NCBI GenBank assembly: GCA_038501195.1
Contig: JBBPUQ010000001.1
Span: 868,001 to 932,000, forward strand
From: Nemania diffusa
Taxonomy: Eukaryota > Ascomycota > Sordariomycetes > Xylariales > Xylariaceae
DNA: 64,000 bases
Direction of reading: 5' to 3'
Position 1 is the stretch's first letter, and each line of letters starts with the position of its first letter. Of this stretch, positions 21,891-31,871 are shown in pieces. The position numbers were made by a program, and so were the translations under genes. The notes beneath the pieces are model-generated. The model saw only the letters and a list, made by a program, of their open reading frames with translations. It was not told the DNA's origin and did not search any database.

Positions 21891-23200
21891 TGTAAAATAC
21901 AGGGTAAAAGAGCTCAAGAAGTGTGAGATGAACAAATTCAAAGGGCTATGTGTCTAGATAGATTATTAGTGAAGAAGACAGTGAGTGGACGTAATACGAT
22001 ACACACTTGGGGTTATGTGGAAGTAATAGACAGTTCTCGGTTGAGCGCTGTAGCCTATAGGAGCCTTGACTGTAAAAAGTTCGAGAATAGTAATAGTAGA
22101 CACCTACAGCTGAACCTGTGAGATGACGCTGGGGTGGGATTTTTAGTGAGTGCCCTAATCGCCTCTATAAGCTAGTCACATGGGTATAAATTAGGAAATG
22201 ATGGTACATTTTAGGCACCTCTGATGTTCCGCCACAGTTAACCGCCATGCCACTACAGGGTCACCATTGCCGGATCTGTTCGGCTGGGTACAACTTGAAA
22301 GGACCGAGGACACTGCCAAGCTGTCGGGTTAAAGTGCATATAGGCGCAGTACTTATCTATACCCTCTGCGTAAGATGCAACGTCGGTCGTAGGGTCCACG
22401 GTGAAATCTTGCGTGCATTGCAGGACACCCAATCAGGAGTCTGCCAGGTATGTGCTGGAGGAATATGGAGGATTAGTCTACCCTGGCGTATTGTGGCAGT
22501 CCGCCAGTCCTACATACGTGCAGTCCTGCCCTACGCTGTAAGCAACTAGTGTAAGGGACTTCCATGCAATGCGCCGCACGATATCCCCAGGAATCCTGTA
22601 GTCGGCATTGATGAATGTATCCCTCCTTTCAGCACCTCTGTGGCGCATTTTTTCCCCAGTGTCAGTTGCTGTATGTGAGTAGCATTGGCTTATTTGTCAC
22701 CTTATACAGCTTACCTATGTGTATACCAGGTGGCTTTCTAGCTCTTACGTAGGCTACGATGGGGAGATCAAAGATCTTCTCCAATTGGCCCTGCTGGAGT
22801 CCTCGGTATCCGATCATGGAGCAAAGCCCTAAAGTACCGAAAGCGTCGTGGCTATTCCTGGCGACTCTCCAGAGGTGGTATATTGGGCTCTGATAGTATA
22901 TCATGACATATAACATTTAACATGTGGGTTGAAGATCCAACCCGACCGCATGGGATTCGATATTTAATTTGAGATAAAATAGTTGTAGTAGTCTACGGTC
23001 ACTCGATAAGGTCTGGCACACGGGAGAAACCAAGTAAGTGTATCTTTAGAGACCTCTTTGAATGATTGACTGAATGGTGAGTGTGGGTATCTGAGAGGGA
23101 ATTAACCCTCAGTACTATGTATCCTCTTCGAGGAACACGTGACTACCACACCTTTCATCACGTGATAATATGCCCCTATCCAGCGCCCAGCAACCTGCTC
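21891..23200. other. Intergenic, promoter side of the A-T-R gene
   Basis: No supported gene. A 100-codon plus-strand frame (22247-22549) begins in a good context (GCCATGCC) behind a TATAAAT at about 22182 and has several Cys pairs, but lacks any recognised family and is not called. The rest is unremarkable. Confidence 0.5.
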
Positions 23201-25061
23201 TCAGCCCTGGGTATCGAATGACGGGTCAATAATGCCAAATGTCATAATGATCGAATCGATGGTGTGGTAGGCAACGTATGGCAGACCCATGCTCAATCTG
23301 CCATAGGCGACGCTAAAATGGTACATATCCTCTGACCTGCCTGTTCCGTTGGCCAAAATATCCCCCGCAGCCTCTAGCAGTGCATCCGATCTGCAGTCGA
23401 ACTCGCGCCCCCATCCCGGTGCCTTGCCATCTGCGAGGAGCTCCCCGTGCCAGAGAGAATGGATATCTCGTATGATGGGCGCGAGCTCTGGGCATACGCC
23501 GAGCGGGCGTTTGTTGGCTAGTTGCTCACAGCCGTCTTCGACCATGTCGTACCACTGCTTGAAGAAGTTGTTTGGGGCTGAATCTGGCAGTTTGCCGTGA
23601 TTGATGGCTCTCTTGATACCAGAGACGAGGGGCTCGGCAACTCCTTCCTCGGTGATTTGAGCCTTCGCCATGCGGTAGATGCTCCAGGTCCTAGAAGTAT
23701 GTTAGTAAACCCGCTGTGTTTGAAAGGGTACTCTCTATGAGGGTGTCTCACCAGTCCCAGAAATCAGGGTATTTATTGATATACAACTCGAGGGTCTCGA
23801 AAATCTTTCGATGGCGAGCCCGGGAGAAACTGTATGAGGGTGAGGTGGAGGATATGCGCCCATCTTCACGGTTATGTAGCCGCGCACGGAGGTGGGATCT
23901 GAAGATTTCACACAGCATTGATGATAGGACGATTGCATTGGTTTCTATGGCGAAGGAAATTTTGTCAGTGGGAGGGTACAGGAGACGTAAGAAGTTTCGA
24001 GTCTCCCCGGTCAATATGTCAGTATGAAGGTCCATTACATCGTTCACGAGACCGGTACCGATTAGTGAATCCATTCCCTGGTTGTCGAGCCATGCAGCGC
24101 CATCTCGACACATGAACGCAGAGCCGATGGTATCCAGCGCACGAGAGGCAATAACGAGGTCAAGATCGAGGTCGTGGGGAATGTGCGCTGTCCGTGGAGT
24201 TTTGAAGGGCTTCAAATTCTCGCATCGATTCATCGCCGATAAATACGCTAGAGCTATTCTCCAGAAGCTCCGGTCTTCGCCGGATCTCTTGTCATCCAGA
24301 CTAGGTACGGAGGCCCATGCCAAAGCCTCGAAAGCACTTATCTGGTCATTGAACTTATTTTGGCCCTTGGCCTGCCGGCATGTTACACTGTTAGCTACAG
24401 AGCTTGTGATTGTCTGGAAACGAGAGGTTTATTAAATGCGGAAGATTCAACGTACCCAGTCGACACCAGTCAGCGCCGAATATACGTAGTCTTCCCTAAG
24501 ATTGTTGGGCTCATAGGTGAAAGATTGGCACATCATCAGGTAAAGAGGGAATTGCACAATGATGGGAGGTTCGCATTCAAGAGAGGTCAGCAGCCTGCCC
24601 CAAGACTTAAAATGTTCATCTTCACCGGCCCTAGACGTATGGTATTGAAGAGACAATGAGACAGGGTCATCAGTTTTATCCGCAGCGAGAAGAATGGCAG
24701 CACTAGCTTCCAGAGTGGATTGGTAAGTTAGCTCAACTGCATCGAAATCGTGGAGACCTTGATTTGATTGCCTCTCTTTCTCAAAGACGTCATGGAATTC
24801 TGAAGCAGGCGACTTGACAAGATCAAGAACCTCATCAGATGGTTGATATTTCAGGAAGGCCTCTCTGACCCATGGAGCAACATTGGTTGTCAATGAGAAT
24901 GCCCCAATGTGTCGTCCCTTTGCTGTGCTAGGAGCCTGAGGCGGTAGCGCGCTCTCTAGCCATACTCGGCCAGATGACGAACAACTTGACTTAGTCTTAT
25001 ATTTCTCATAATACGAAATATTATCACAGCCTTCGTTGTCGGCGTCCAAGTCGATGTCCAT
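23201..25061 (-). CDS. Putative non-canonical class I terpene synthase-like protein (571 aa)
   Basis: Exons 24456-25061, 23752-24371 and 23690-23201 are joined in frame. Intron 1 is 84 nt (branch GCTAAC, acceptor GGCAG; an alternative 42-nt intron is also in frame). Intron 2 is 61 nt with branch TTTACTAACAT and gives WDW|TWSIYR. I do not recognise the family by overall sequence. The strongest clue is NDVMDLHTDILTGETRN at residues 312-328. Its Asn, Asp, Asp, Asp, Gly, Glu and Asn keep the spacing of the terpene synthase metal motif ND-x2-S-x3-E-x3-GD-x2-N, with Ser and Glu replaced by Asp. Upstream acidic helices (DDKRSGEDRSFW; HDLDLDLVIASRALD) could hold another motif, but no clean DDxxD is seen. 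The protein is long for a fungal terpene synthase, with about 240 residues after the motif. An upstream exon is likely: a TACTAAC branch and AATAG acceptor precede 25067 and a coding-like segment lies at 25150-25240, but my joins did not keep frame. Confidence 0.6.
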
Positions 25062-26521
25062 TCCATGTCTATTGAGAGAAGCCTTTCATGCTGTTAGTAA
25101 GGGCCGTGGCATATGAGAGAAAAGACATGAGTATTTTTTGACATTACCAATGCTTCACCAGTATATCTCATCCTCCGCGTATTGATCAAGAACTCGGGCT
25201 GAGACATCATGAATGACAGTAGTGGGTATACGATTAGTCATGTAGAGGCGAACAATGCACCCTCCAAAAAAAGATCAGATCAGGTAGATTGTATATATCT
25301 AAAGTAGTAATATAGCTAAGCGGATGAATCGTCACACAGGCCTGCTTTCAGGGCCAGCCCAAGTGCCCTCACCCGATATACGAGCCGGCTGTTGTACCCC
25401 TTTAAAGTTGGGCTCAGGAAGGTACTACCTGCTGATAGACCGAGAAGTGAAGCCGGTTTCACTACTGATTGTATGGTTGCAGCCGCGTTTCTTTCGAAAT
25501 GTTAGATACACCGCCCCCCGGTGGAGGCGTGACGTCTAGGTGTCTGAATATGTCAATCGGCCAAGGTCAGAAGGGAAGGTGACAATAAGGGGTAATAGCA
25601 GCATGTTACCCCACCCCGACGTCTCATTCAACATTCTTCACCTTGATAGAGACCGAGCTAAATACCGTGGTTGCCAGGAGTCGGACCTAGGGATTACCCG
25701 ACTAGAAATTCGGGTAATAAGGAGAAAGGTCAGGGGGCCATTGTCTGTAGAAAAAGGCTAGGGTTGCCTAGTAAACAATCTAACAGTCTAGGCTTTGGTA
25801 CTGCATATCAACCGGGCGTATCTTGGAAACCACCTGGTTCAGTGCTGCAGATATCACACATGAGGTTGTATTACTAGCACTAGTTGCCGATAGCGCACTA
25901 AGTACCTCACATGAGTCGGGTTGCAGTGCAGGATTTAAGTGTGATATCCTCCAATGAAGAAGATGCAGGGTAATATACAAGGAGCGAGCCTCATGATAGC
26001 AAGGACCGGCGTAAAGCTCTGATATTCTGCGCGGCGCATTGCTTCATCTTTTATGGTAAACCCCGCTTCCGATGTCTTGGCTTACTCATCCTTGTGACAG
26101 ATGATGCACTCAATCCTTCAGACACAGCACTGCCGAAGCCATCATAATCGCATTTGCTAACGAGTCACAGGTCACAGATCTGCCTGATAATTCCAAGCCC
26201 CCTTACGTAGTATGCGTGGGACTGATTGTACGGATTGAGCTATTGATCAGATGGCTATCCACCACGTACGTATGTTTGATTACTACTATGACATAGTGTG
26301 GTGGGTAGATAGCATGAGAAGCCAGTGGAAATGAGTGATTCCATTGCAAGTCTTGAAACCCAGCGAAAATTTGAGTAAATAAGTACATAGTTATTGACAG
26401 CTGAGAAGTCTGTGTACAGCATTGAAGAGAACGGCTATTGAATCGCAACATCCTAATAGTGATCTGGATGAGAACGTTGAATAATGAGGTTCTTCATCTG
26501 GGCGTTTCATCGCCGTCGCGT
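25062..26521. other. Intergenic with possible 5' exon of the terpene synthase-like gene
   Basis: On the minus strand, about 25240 down to 25150 could encode MTNRIPTTVIHDVSARVLDQ and further residues, with a donor-like GTAATG after it and a perfect TACTAAC near 25098. This is probably an upstream exon, but the frame is not resolved. Around 25680-25720 lies a 9-bp dyad (ATTACCCGA/TCGGGTAAT) next to a tRNA-T-arm-like sequence. The remainder shows no gene. Confidence 0.45.
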
Positions 26522-28334
26522 CTACCTCTCCTTCCCGGAGATGATAACAGCTGCTTGTTCAGCGAGCGCATATACGGCTGCCTGAATATGAGCGCCAATG
26601 GAGATGGGGAAGACCGAGGCATCGACAATGCGGAGGTTCTGTACCCCCTTTACGCGTAATTCCCCATCAACTACCTTGCCCATTGAGCAGGAGCTAGAAC
26701 CATGGAATGTAGAGCTGTTATAACACGTCAGCAATGCTACCCTACTCGATAGATCTGTGAAATGGGGACCAACCCTCCGTGTGCCTTGACTCTCTGGTCG
26801 AGGTATTCATCAGTCGAGTCAGGTCGAATCGGCTCGAAGCCGGGGAATGGCGTTTCACCTGAGACAACCTGACTCAAAGCTGTATCGCCGGTCATCAGTT
26901 TGCTAACTTGCCGCAACGAGTGGCGCCAGACCGCCTTGTCGACCTCGGTGGCGTAGTAGTTCGGATCTAGGAGGGGAGCGTCCTTGGGATCCTTCGAAGT
27001 AATAGTTACAGTTCCCCGTGACGTAGGCTTCAACGCCATGAGAGCGCTGCTAATATGCTTGCCATCAACACCCACGGGAGGACTTCCGAGATACAGCACA
27101 AGGGTCTCCATCAAGGCCCAGTCTCTCTTGAGAAGGTAATGATCTGAAGTGGCGGCGTCCTCGCCTTCGTCTTTAGCGATAGCCGCCTTCAGGGTGTCAC
27201 GGTCTATAGTGGTTCCGGCGATATAGGTGAGTGGAACGCCCAGCGCGAACTCCGGCTGGGAGAAAATGGGGTTACCAGAGCCGATGGCGTAGCCTTTAGA
27301 CGGGTCTTTCAACTTCCAGTTCAAGTGCACCTTCAAATGGTCGTTGAAATTCTTTCCAACGTGAGGGCTTTCAACTTTTACTTCGATGCCGTGCTTCTCG
27401 AGGGTTTCTCTAGGCCCGATACCGGACAACATGAGTACTTGAGGGGTTCGATAAGCGCCGGCAGCAACAATGACCTCTTGCGATGAGATCTGTGTCCCGT
27501 CTGCAAGAATTATGCCAGTTGCACGAGATCCGTCTAAGATGATGGATTGCACGAGCGTATCGGTTTGTACAGTAATTCCGTTTAGGGGATACTAGAAAAC
27601 GCCAAGTCAGTTGTCAACTTTCCATAAAACCAAAATCTTAGCAATGCTTACCACGGCGGGTGCAATCTGTCGAGCGCCTTTAGACCGGTTCTCATTGAGC
27701 TCAGCGAGTCCCAAATTGTTACCAGCGTTCAAATCCACCCTAGGGAGTTTCTTTACCCCTATGTCGGCCCAGGCGTCCTCGGTAGTCTTAGTCAAAGGGT
27801 AGATGCGTTTGGTAAAGCCCGGTGATTCGATCTGCATAGTTCCATCCCGTCCGTGAGCCTCAAGGGCATCAGGGGCATCACTGAACCATCGCTCAGTCAT
27901 CTTGAAGTATGGCAGCTGCCCTTCGTAGCTCCAGCGCTTGTCGTTGACTAGCTCAGCCCAGTTGTCGTAATCGGCTTCCGATCCGCGGAGCCACCCACCT
28001 GATAAAGGTTAAACTCAGGAAACATCTATATGTCGCAAAACAACTTACAAGCGTTGATAACAGAGCCACCCCCGAGGGCCCGTCCTGAGGGAATATCGAC
28101 CTCTCTCCCATCATAATGTTTCTGGGGTGTGGTCTTGTACCCCCAGTCAAACTTGCCACCGACAAATTTGAGGGCGCTAAAGTGAAGAATGTCCTGGTTG
28201 CTACTGACATCCGGACCGGCTTCAATAAGCAGTATGCGGGATGAAGGTTGGTATTGCTTCAAACGACTAGCGACGACACAGCCGGCGATTCCACCTCCGA
28301 CAATGATGTAGTCCCAAGGCTTGGATTCCGCCAT
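26522..28334 (-). CDS. GMC oxidoreductase 1, FAD-dependent (547 aa)
   Basis: Glucose-methanol-choline family flavoenzyme that oxidises an alcohol. Four exons: 28049-28334, 27652-27998, 26774-27591 and 26522-26714. Joining them gives VINACGWLRGSEADYDNW, APAVYPLNGITVQTDT and KAHGGSTFHGSSSCSMGK. The FAD motif is YIIVGGGIAGCVVASRL (residues 9-25), with ILLIEAGPD and the GMC signature SGRALGGGSVIN. The second GMC signature is GAYRTPQVLMLSGIGP. The catalytic His is in TFHGSSSCSMG. At the second catalytic site, near PISIGAHIQAAVYALAEQAA, the usual Asn/His is replaced by His in GAHIQ. The last intron uses an unusual donor, GTTGGT (59 nt); I accept it because the paralogue at 36.9-38.8 kb has an intron at the same place and phase. 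No secretion signal is visible. A hAT transposon begins about 0.58 kb upstream of its ATG. Confidence 0.9.
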
Positions 28335-28909
28335 GTTTGAAAACGGGGCGTAGGGGGCCGCTGATTGACGGTTAGCGCCTCGAAGTTTTGGGTATGCTAG
28401 AGAAGATCATACTCATACACAAGAGGGAAGGTGGGGTTAGGGAAACGATGGCTGAACAGAACGCCAAGGATGTAAACACAGATGACGGGGAAAATACCTA
28501 CTTAGGGTGTGTGTAAGAGAGCGCGTCGGATCCCTCGGTATCTACGTGTAGAGGGGTAAAATGTATCACCCCTACCTGGTAGATAGGTAGCGATGTGAGG
28601 GGAATGCGATGAAAGAAGTGTATCTCCCTTGCCGATTACGTATACGCTGTAGTCGTATACGCTGTAGGTAGTCACAGGTAGATAGGATAAGCAGTTAGCC
28701 TAGATATTGGCGCTGTTTAGCGCAATGCTTGTTTAATATAAGCATTGGTAACCGCTAACTAGCGACTTAGTCACTATTAGCCAATGGAAACTAAAGATGG
28801 AGTGCCGGCACTACGCCAGAACAGGAGGCCAAGTTACTTGTCGCAGGGCGCCGCCTCCAGGCCTGAGCATTAACAGGAGATACTATGGCACATGGTGTTC
28901 ATCCCAATG
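28335..28909. other. Promoter region of GMC oxidoreductase 1
   Basis: Spacer between the GMC gene and the hAT insertion. It contains a 13-bp direct repeat (GTATACGCTGTAG at 28640-28652 and 28655-28667), a candidate regulatory site about 310 bases before the ATG, and no gene. Confidence 0.5.
28640..28667. promoter_or_regulatory. 13-bp direct repeat, possible operator
   Basis: GTATACGCTGTAG occurs twice, separated by two bases. The start-to-start distance of 15 bases and the palindromic GTATAC core would suit a dimeric regulator. Only its position upstream of the GMC gene supports a function. Confidence 0.3.
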
Positions 28910-28917
28910 TTTTAGCT
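28910..28917. repeat. Target site duplication, left copy
   Basis: TTTTAGCT, identical to the bases directly after the right end of the hAT element (36025-36032). The perfect match indicates a recent insertion or weak decay since. Confidence 0.93.
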
Positions 28918-28935
28918 CAGGGTTGGTAATTAGTA

Positions 28936-28995
28936 TGAGTATTTTTAGTATTAGTTTAGTATACTAATACTAATTTAGTTTAGTTTAGTATTAGT
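28936..28995 (+). repeat. Subterminal direct repeat, left copy
   Basis: A block of about 60 bp just inside the left end (AGTATTTTTAGTATTAGT onwards, built from TTAGT/TAGTA words) occurs again in the same orientation at about 35869-35927. Because the copies are direct rather than inverted they are not part of the terminal inverted repeats. Confidence 0.8.
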
Positions 28996-29230
28996 ATGGA
29001 TTTTTAAAATTAGTTTAGTTTAGTATTAATATAGATTTTTTTTAGTAAGTTTAGTTTAGTATGTTAGTATACTAAAATACTAAAATACTAAAATTTTATT
29101 TTGAAAAAAATCCACTAAACCTAATTGGGCAAGATGTCACGTGACTTAATTACCCGATTAGGTTTAGCGCCGAGAAATTGATATATATTTGAAAATTCAC
29201 GGTAAAAATATATTCATAACTTTGAAATAA

Positions 29231-29284
29231 TTCGCAAAAATCGGGGAATAATCGGAAAAATTCCGGCGTAATCGGAAAAATTTT
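29231..29284. repeat. Left subterminal AATCGGAAAAAT repeats
   Basis: Three to four copies of an ATCGG-plus-A-run word lie about 310 bp inside the left end. The same word, in the opposite orientation, forms a tighter array near the right end (35778-35839). Inverted arrays of short words near both ends are typical hAT transposase-binding sites. Confidence 0.6.
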
Positions 29285-29365
29285 AAAAAAATTAAAACTT
29301 TTTAAAACTAAAAAGATATTTTTAAAAGTCCCCACTTTTAAGCCGTATAACTTAAAATAAAGATT

Positions 29366-29397
<32 letters not shown>

Positions 29398-29842
29398 TAC
29401 AATATAATAATACATGTATAAAAATAAATATTTCTGTTAAATTTATAATATTATTATAAGCAATATAATATATATTTACGCTTATACCTTCCTAATTAGT
29501 TTATATTAAATTAATAAGCTATAATATCGAATGTTTTTATTATTAATGCTTTATAATATATATTTCTAAGCTGTATTTCTAAGCTATATTTCTAAGCTAT
29601 ATTTATAAGCTAGATTTATAAGCTAGATTTATAATTTATATTAATAATAAAGTTGAAAAATCGGTTTAATAGTTGTTCCGAAGGCCGAATAACTGTATAA
29701 TATATGTAAAACAACTTTATATATATTCTACTAAATCTTCTTATATTCACTTTTATTTTTCTCAACAACCACTACTCCAATTCTTACAAGCAATATATCA
29801 CTGAAAAGCCCTTTTTTTGGACTATTAGCACCAATTTTCACT

Positions 29843-30596
29843 ATGGCCTTCAACGAATCTGAGCTTATTTTCCGGGCCTGGGAACAACTTGTTAATCAAG
29901 TGATTTCTGCAAACGCTGCCTTTGAAAAAGCCGCTGAATCCCAGAAAGCTGTACACCAAAAAATTCGAAATTTTAACCACATGCTAACGCCGGTAAGTAT
30001 TTATTTTTCCGATTTTTTTCCGATTTTTAATTAATTTTTTAGATGTATCGAGAATACGAAAAATCACCCCACGCGTTGAATTTCTCTCAGCCAGGTTATA
30101 TATATAACCCCGAATTTCACCAGCCAGGCCTTGATGTATTAACAGAGCCTTATTCGGTTAGTTTAATTTATTAAACTTTATTTTATTTAATTTATTAATT
30201 TTATTTTAGCCGAAAAACCCGTTCGATTCGTCCGAATTTCTCACCGAAGAATATTTCGACTATATGTATAGCTATAAAGCACTACCATCTGTAAGTTATT
30301 TTATTAAATTTTTTATTAATAATTAAATTAACTTTAATAGGAACTACCTAGTCCATTTTGGGAATCAACCGGTCAAACCTCGGCTATTAAAGAACCAGTT
30401 ATTAATCCAAACGACCTCGAAAAACGCGATCCGCCTCAACTTTCTGTAAGTATTTTTTTAAATTAAATTAATTAATAAATATATTAATTTTAAATAGGGC
30501 GGAATTTGTGAATTTTGTCAAAAATATGTACTAGACCCAAAAGGGTTAAAAATTCACACTAGTTGGGCTAGAAAAGGAAAAGGGTGTCAGAAATAA
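29843..30596 (+). CDS. Second gene of the hAT element, small zinc-finger-like protein (182 aa)
   Basis: Five exons, 29843-29992, 30043-30156, 30210-30290, 30341-30445 and 30498-30596, are separated by four introns of 50-53 nt, all phase 0, each with a GTAAGT- or GTTAGT-type donor and a TAG acceptor. The ATG (TTCACTATGGCC) starts a helical N-terminus (FRAWEQLVNQVISANAAFEK, then AAESQKAVHQKIRNFNHML). A Pro/Tyr/Phe-rich middle follows (EFHQPGLDVLTEPYS; FLTEEYFDYMYSYK). The C-terminus is CEFCQKYVLDPKGLKIHTSW followed by KGKGCQK, a C-x2-C...H...C arrangement that could bind zinc. Exons are clearly less AT-rich than the introns, which supports coding. I do not recognise the protein. Lying inside the element and opposite the transposase, it is probably transposon-encoded, for example DNA- or transposase-binding (inference). 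Confidence 0.75.
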
Positions 30597-30829
30597 ATTA
30601 TCGTGGTTTTTTTCTTTTGTTGTAAAGTTTTCGTAAATTATTTCCGCTGCTAAATTTATTTCCTATTTAAGGTTAGTTTATTATTAAATTGTATAGCATA
30701 TATATATATATAAATATAAAAAAAAATTAAAAATATTTAAATATTTAAATAAATAAACTTAATAATATAATATATATTTAAAAAAAATATATTTTAAATT
30801 TTTATTTATATAATAAATATAAATATTTA

Positions 30830-31790
30830 CACTTTATAAAGTAAAAATAAATAAGCTTATTTTATATTTTATATAATAAAAATAAACAAGCTTATTTTAC
30901 ACTATATATATTAAAAATAAACAAGCTTACTTTACACCTTATATAGTAAAAATAAATAAGCTTATTTTACACCTTATATAGTAGAAATAAGTAAGCTTAT
31001 TTTACACTTTATATAGTAGAAATAAGTAAGCCTATTTTACACCTTATATAGTAGAAATAAATAAGCCTACTTTACACCTTATATAGTAGAAATAAGTAAA
31101 CCTACCCTACACCTTATATAGTAGAAATAAGTAAGCTTATTTTACACTTTATATAGTAGAAATAAGTAAACCTACCCTACACCTTATATAGTAGAAATAA
31201 GTAAACCTACTTTACACCTTATATAGTGGAAATAAGCAAGCCTACTTTACACCTTATATAGTGGAAATAAGCGAGCCTACCCTACACTTTATATAGTGGA
31301 AATAAGCAAGCCTACTTTACACTTTATATAGTGGAAATAAGCGAGCCTACCCTACACTTTATATAGTGGAAATAAGCAAGCCTATTTTACACCTTATATA
31401 GTGGAAATAAGCGAGCCTACCCTACACTTTATATAGTGGAAATAAGCAAGCCTATTTTACACTTTATATAGTGGAAATAAGCGAGCTTACCCTACACCTT
31501 ATATAGTAGAAATAAGCAAGCTTATGTTACACTTTATATAGTGGAAATTAGCAAGCCTACCTTATACCTTATATAGTAGAAATTAGCAAGCCTATTTTAC
31601 ACCTTATATAATGGAAATAAACAAGCTTATTTTACACTTTATATAATAGAAATAAATAAGCTAACTTTATACTTTATATAATAAAAAAAAGTAAGCTTAT
31701 TTTACACTTTATATAATAAAAATAAACAAGCTTACTTTATATTTTATATAGTAAAAATACGCAAATTAATTTTATGTTTTATATAATATA
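30830..31790. repeat. 35-bp minisatellite, about 27 copies
   Basis: The unit is close to ACCTTATATAGTAGAAATAA followed by GTAAGCTTATTTTAC, with a period of about 35 bp. Copies in the middle (31200-31500) share GTGGAAATAAGC and CCTACCCTAC variants, while those at both edges drift to A/T. This is typical of turnover by unequal exchange in the centre. It lies exactly between the convergent 3' ends of the two hAT genes. Confidence 0.88.
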
Positions 31791-31871
31791 AATTTATTAA
31801 CTTTTTTTTTTAATTTTATTTAAATATATAACTTAATAACAATTGTTTTTATAATAAATATAAGTTAAAAT

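Noticed and set aside
22247..22549. 100-codon frame with Cys pairs, good ATG context and a TATA-like word upstream
   Set aside because: No family resemblance, no splice partner, and Cys spacing does not fit a known zinc-binding module. Transcript data could rescue it.
26737..26762. 26-nt intron in GMC 1
   Set aside because: Far below workable intron length; the 59-nt alternative keeps the frame and matches the paralogue.
30830..31790. Regular repeats suggesting a CRISPR array
   Set aside because: The whole 35-bp period is repeated with no unique spacers, and the genome is eukaryotic; it is a minisatellite.
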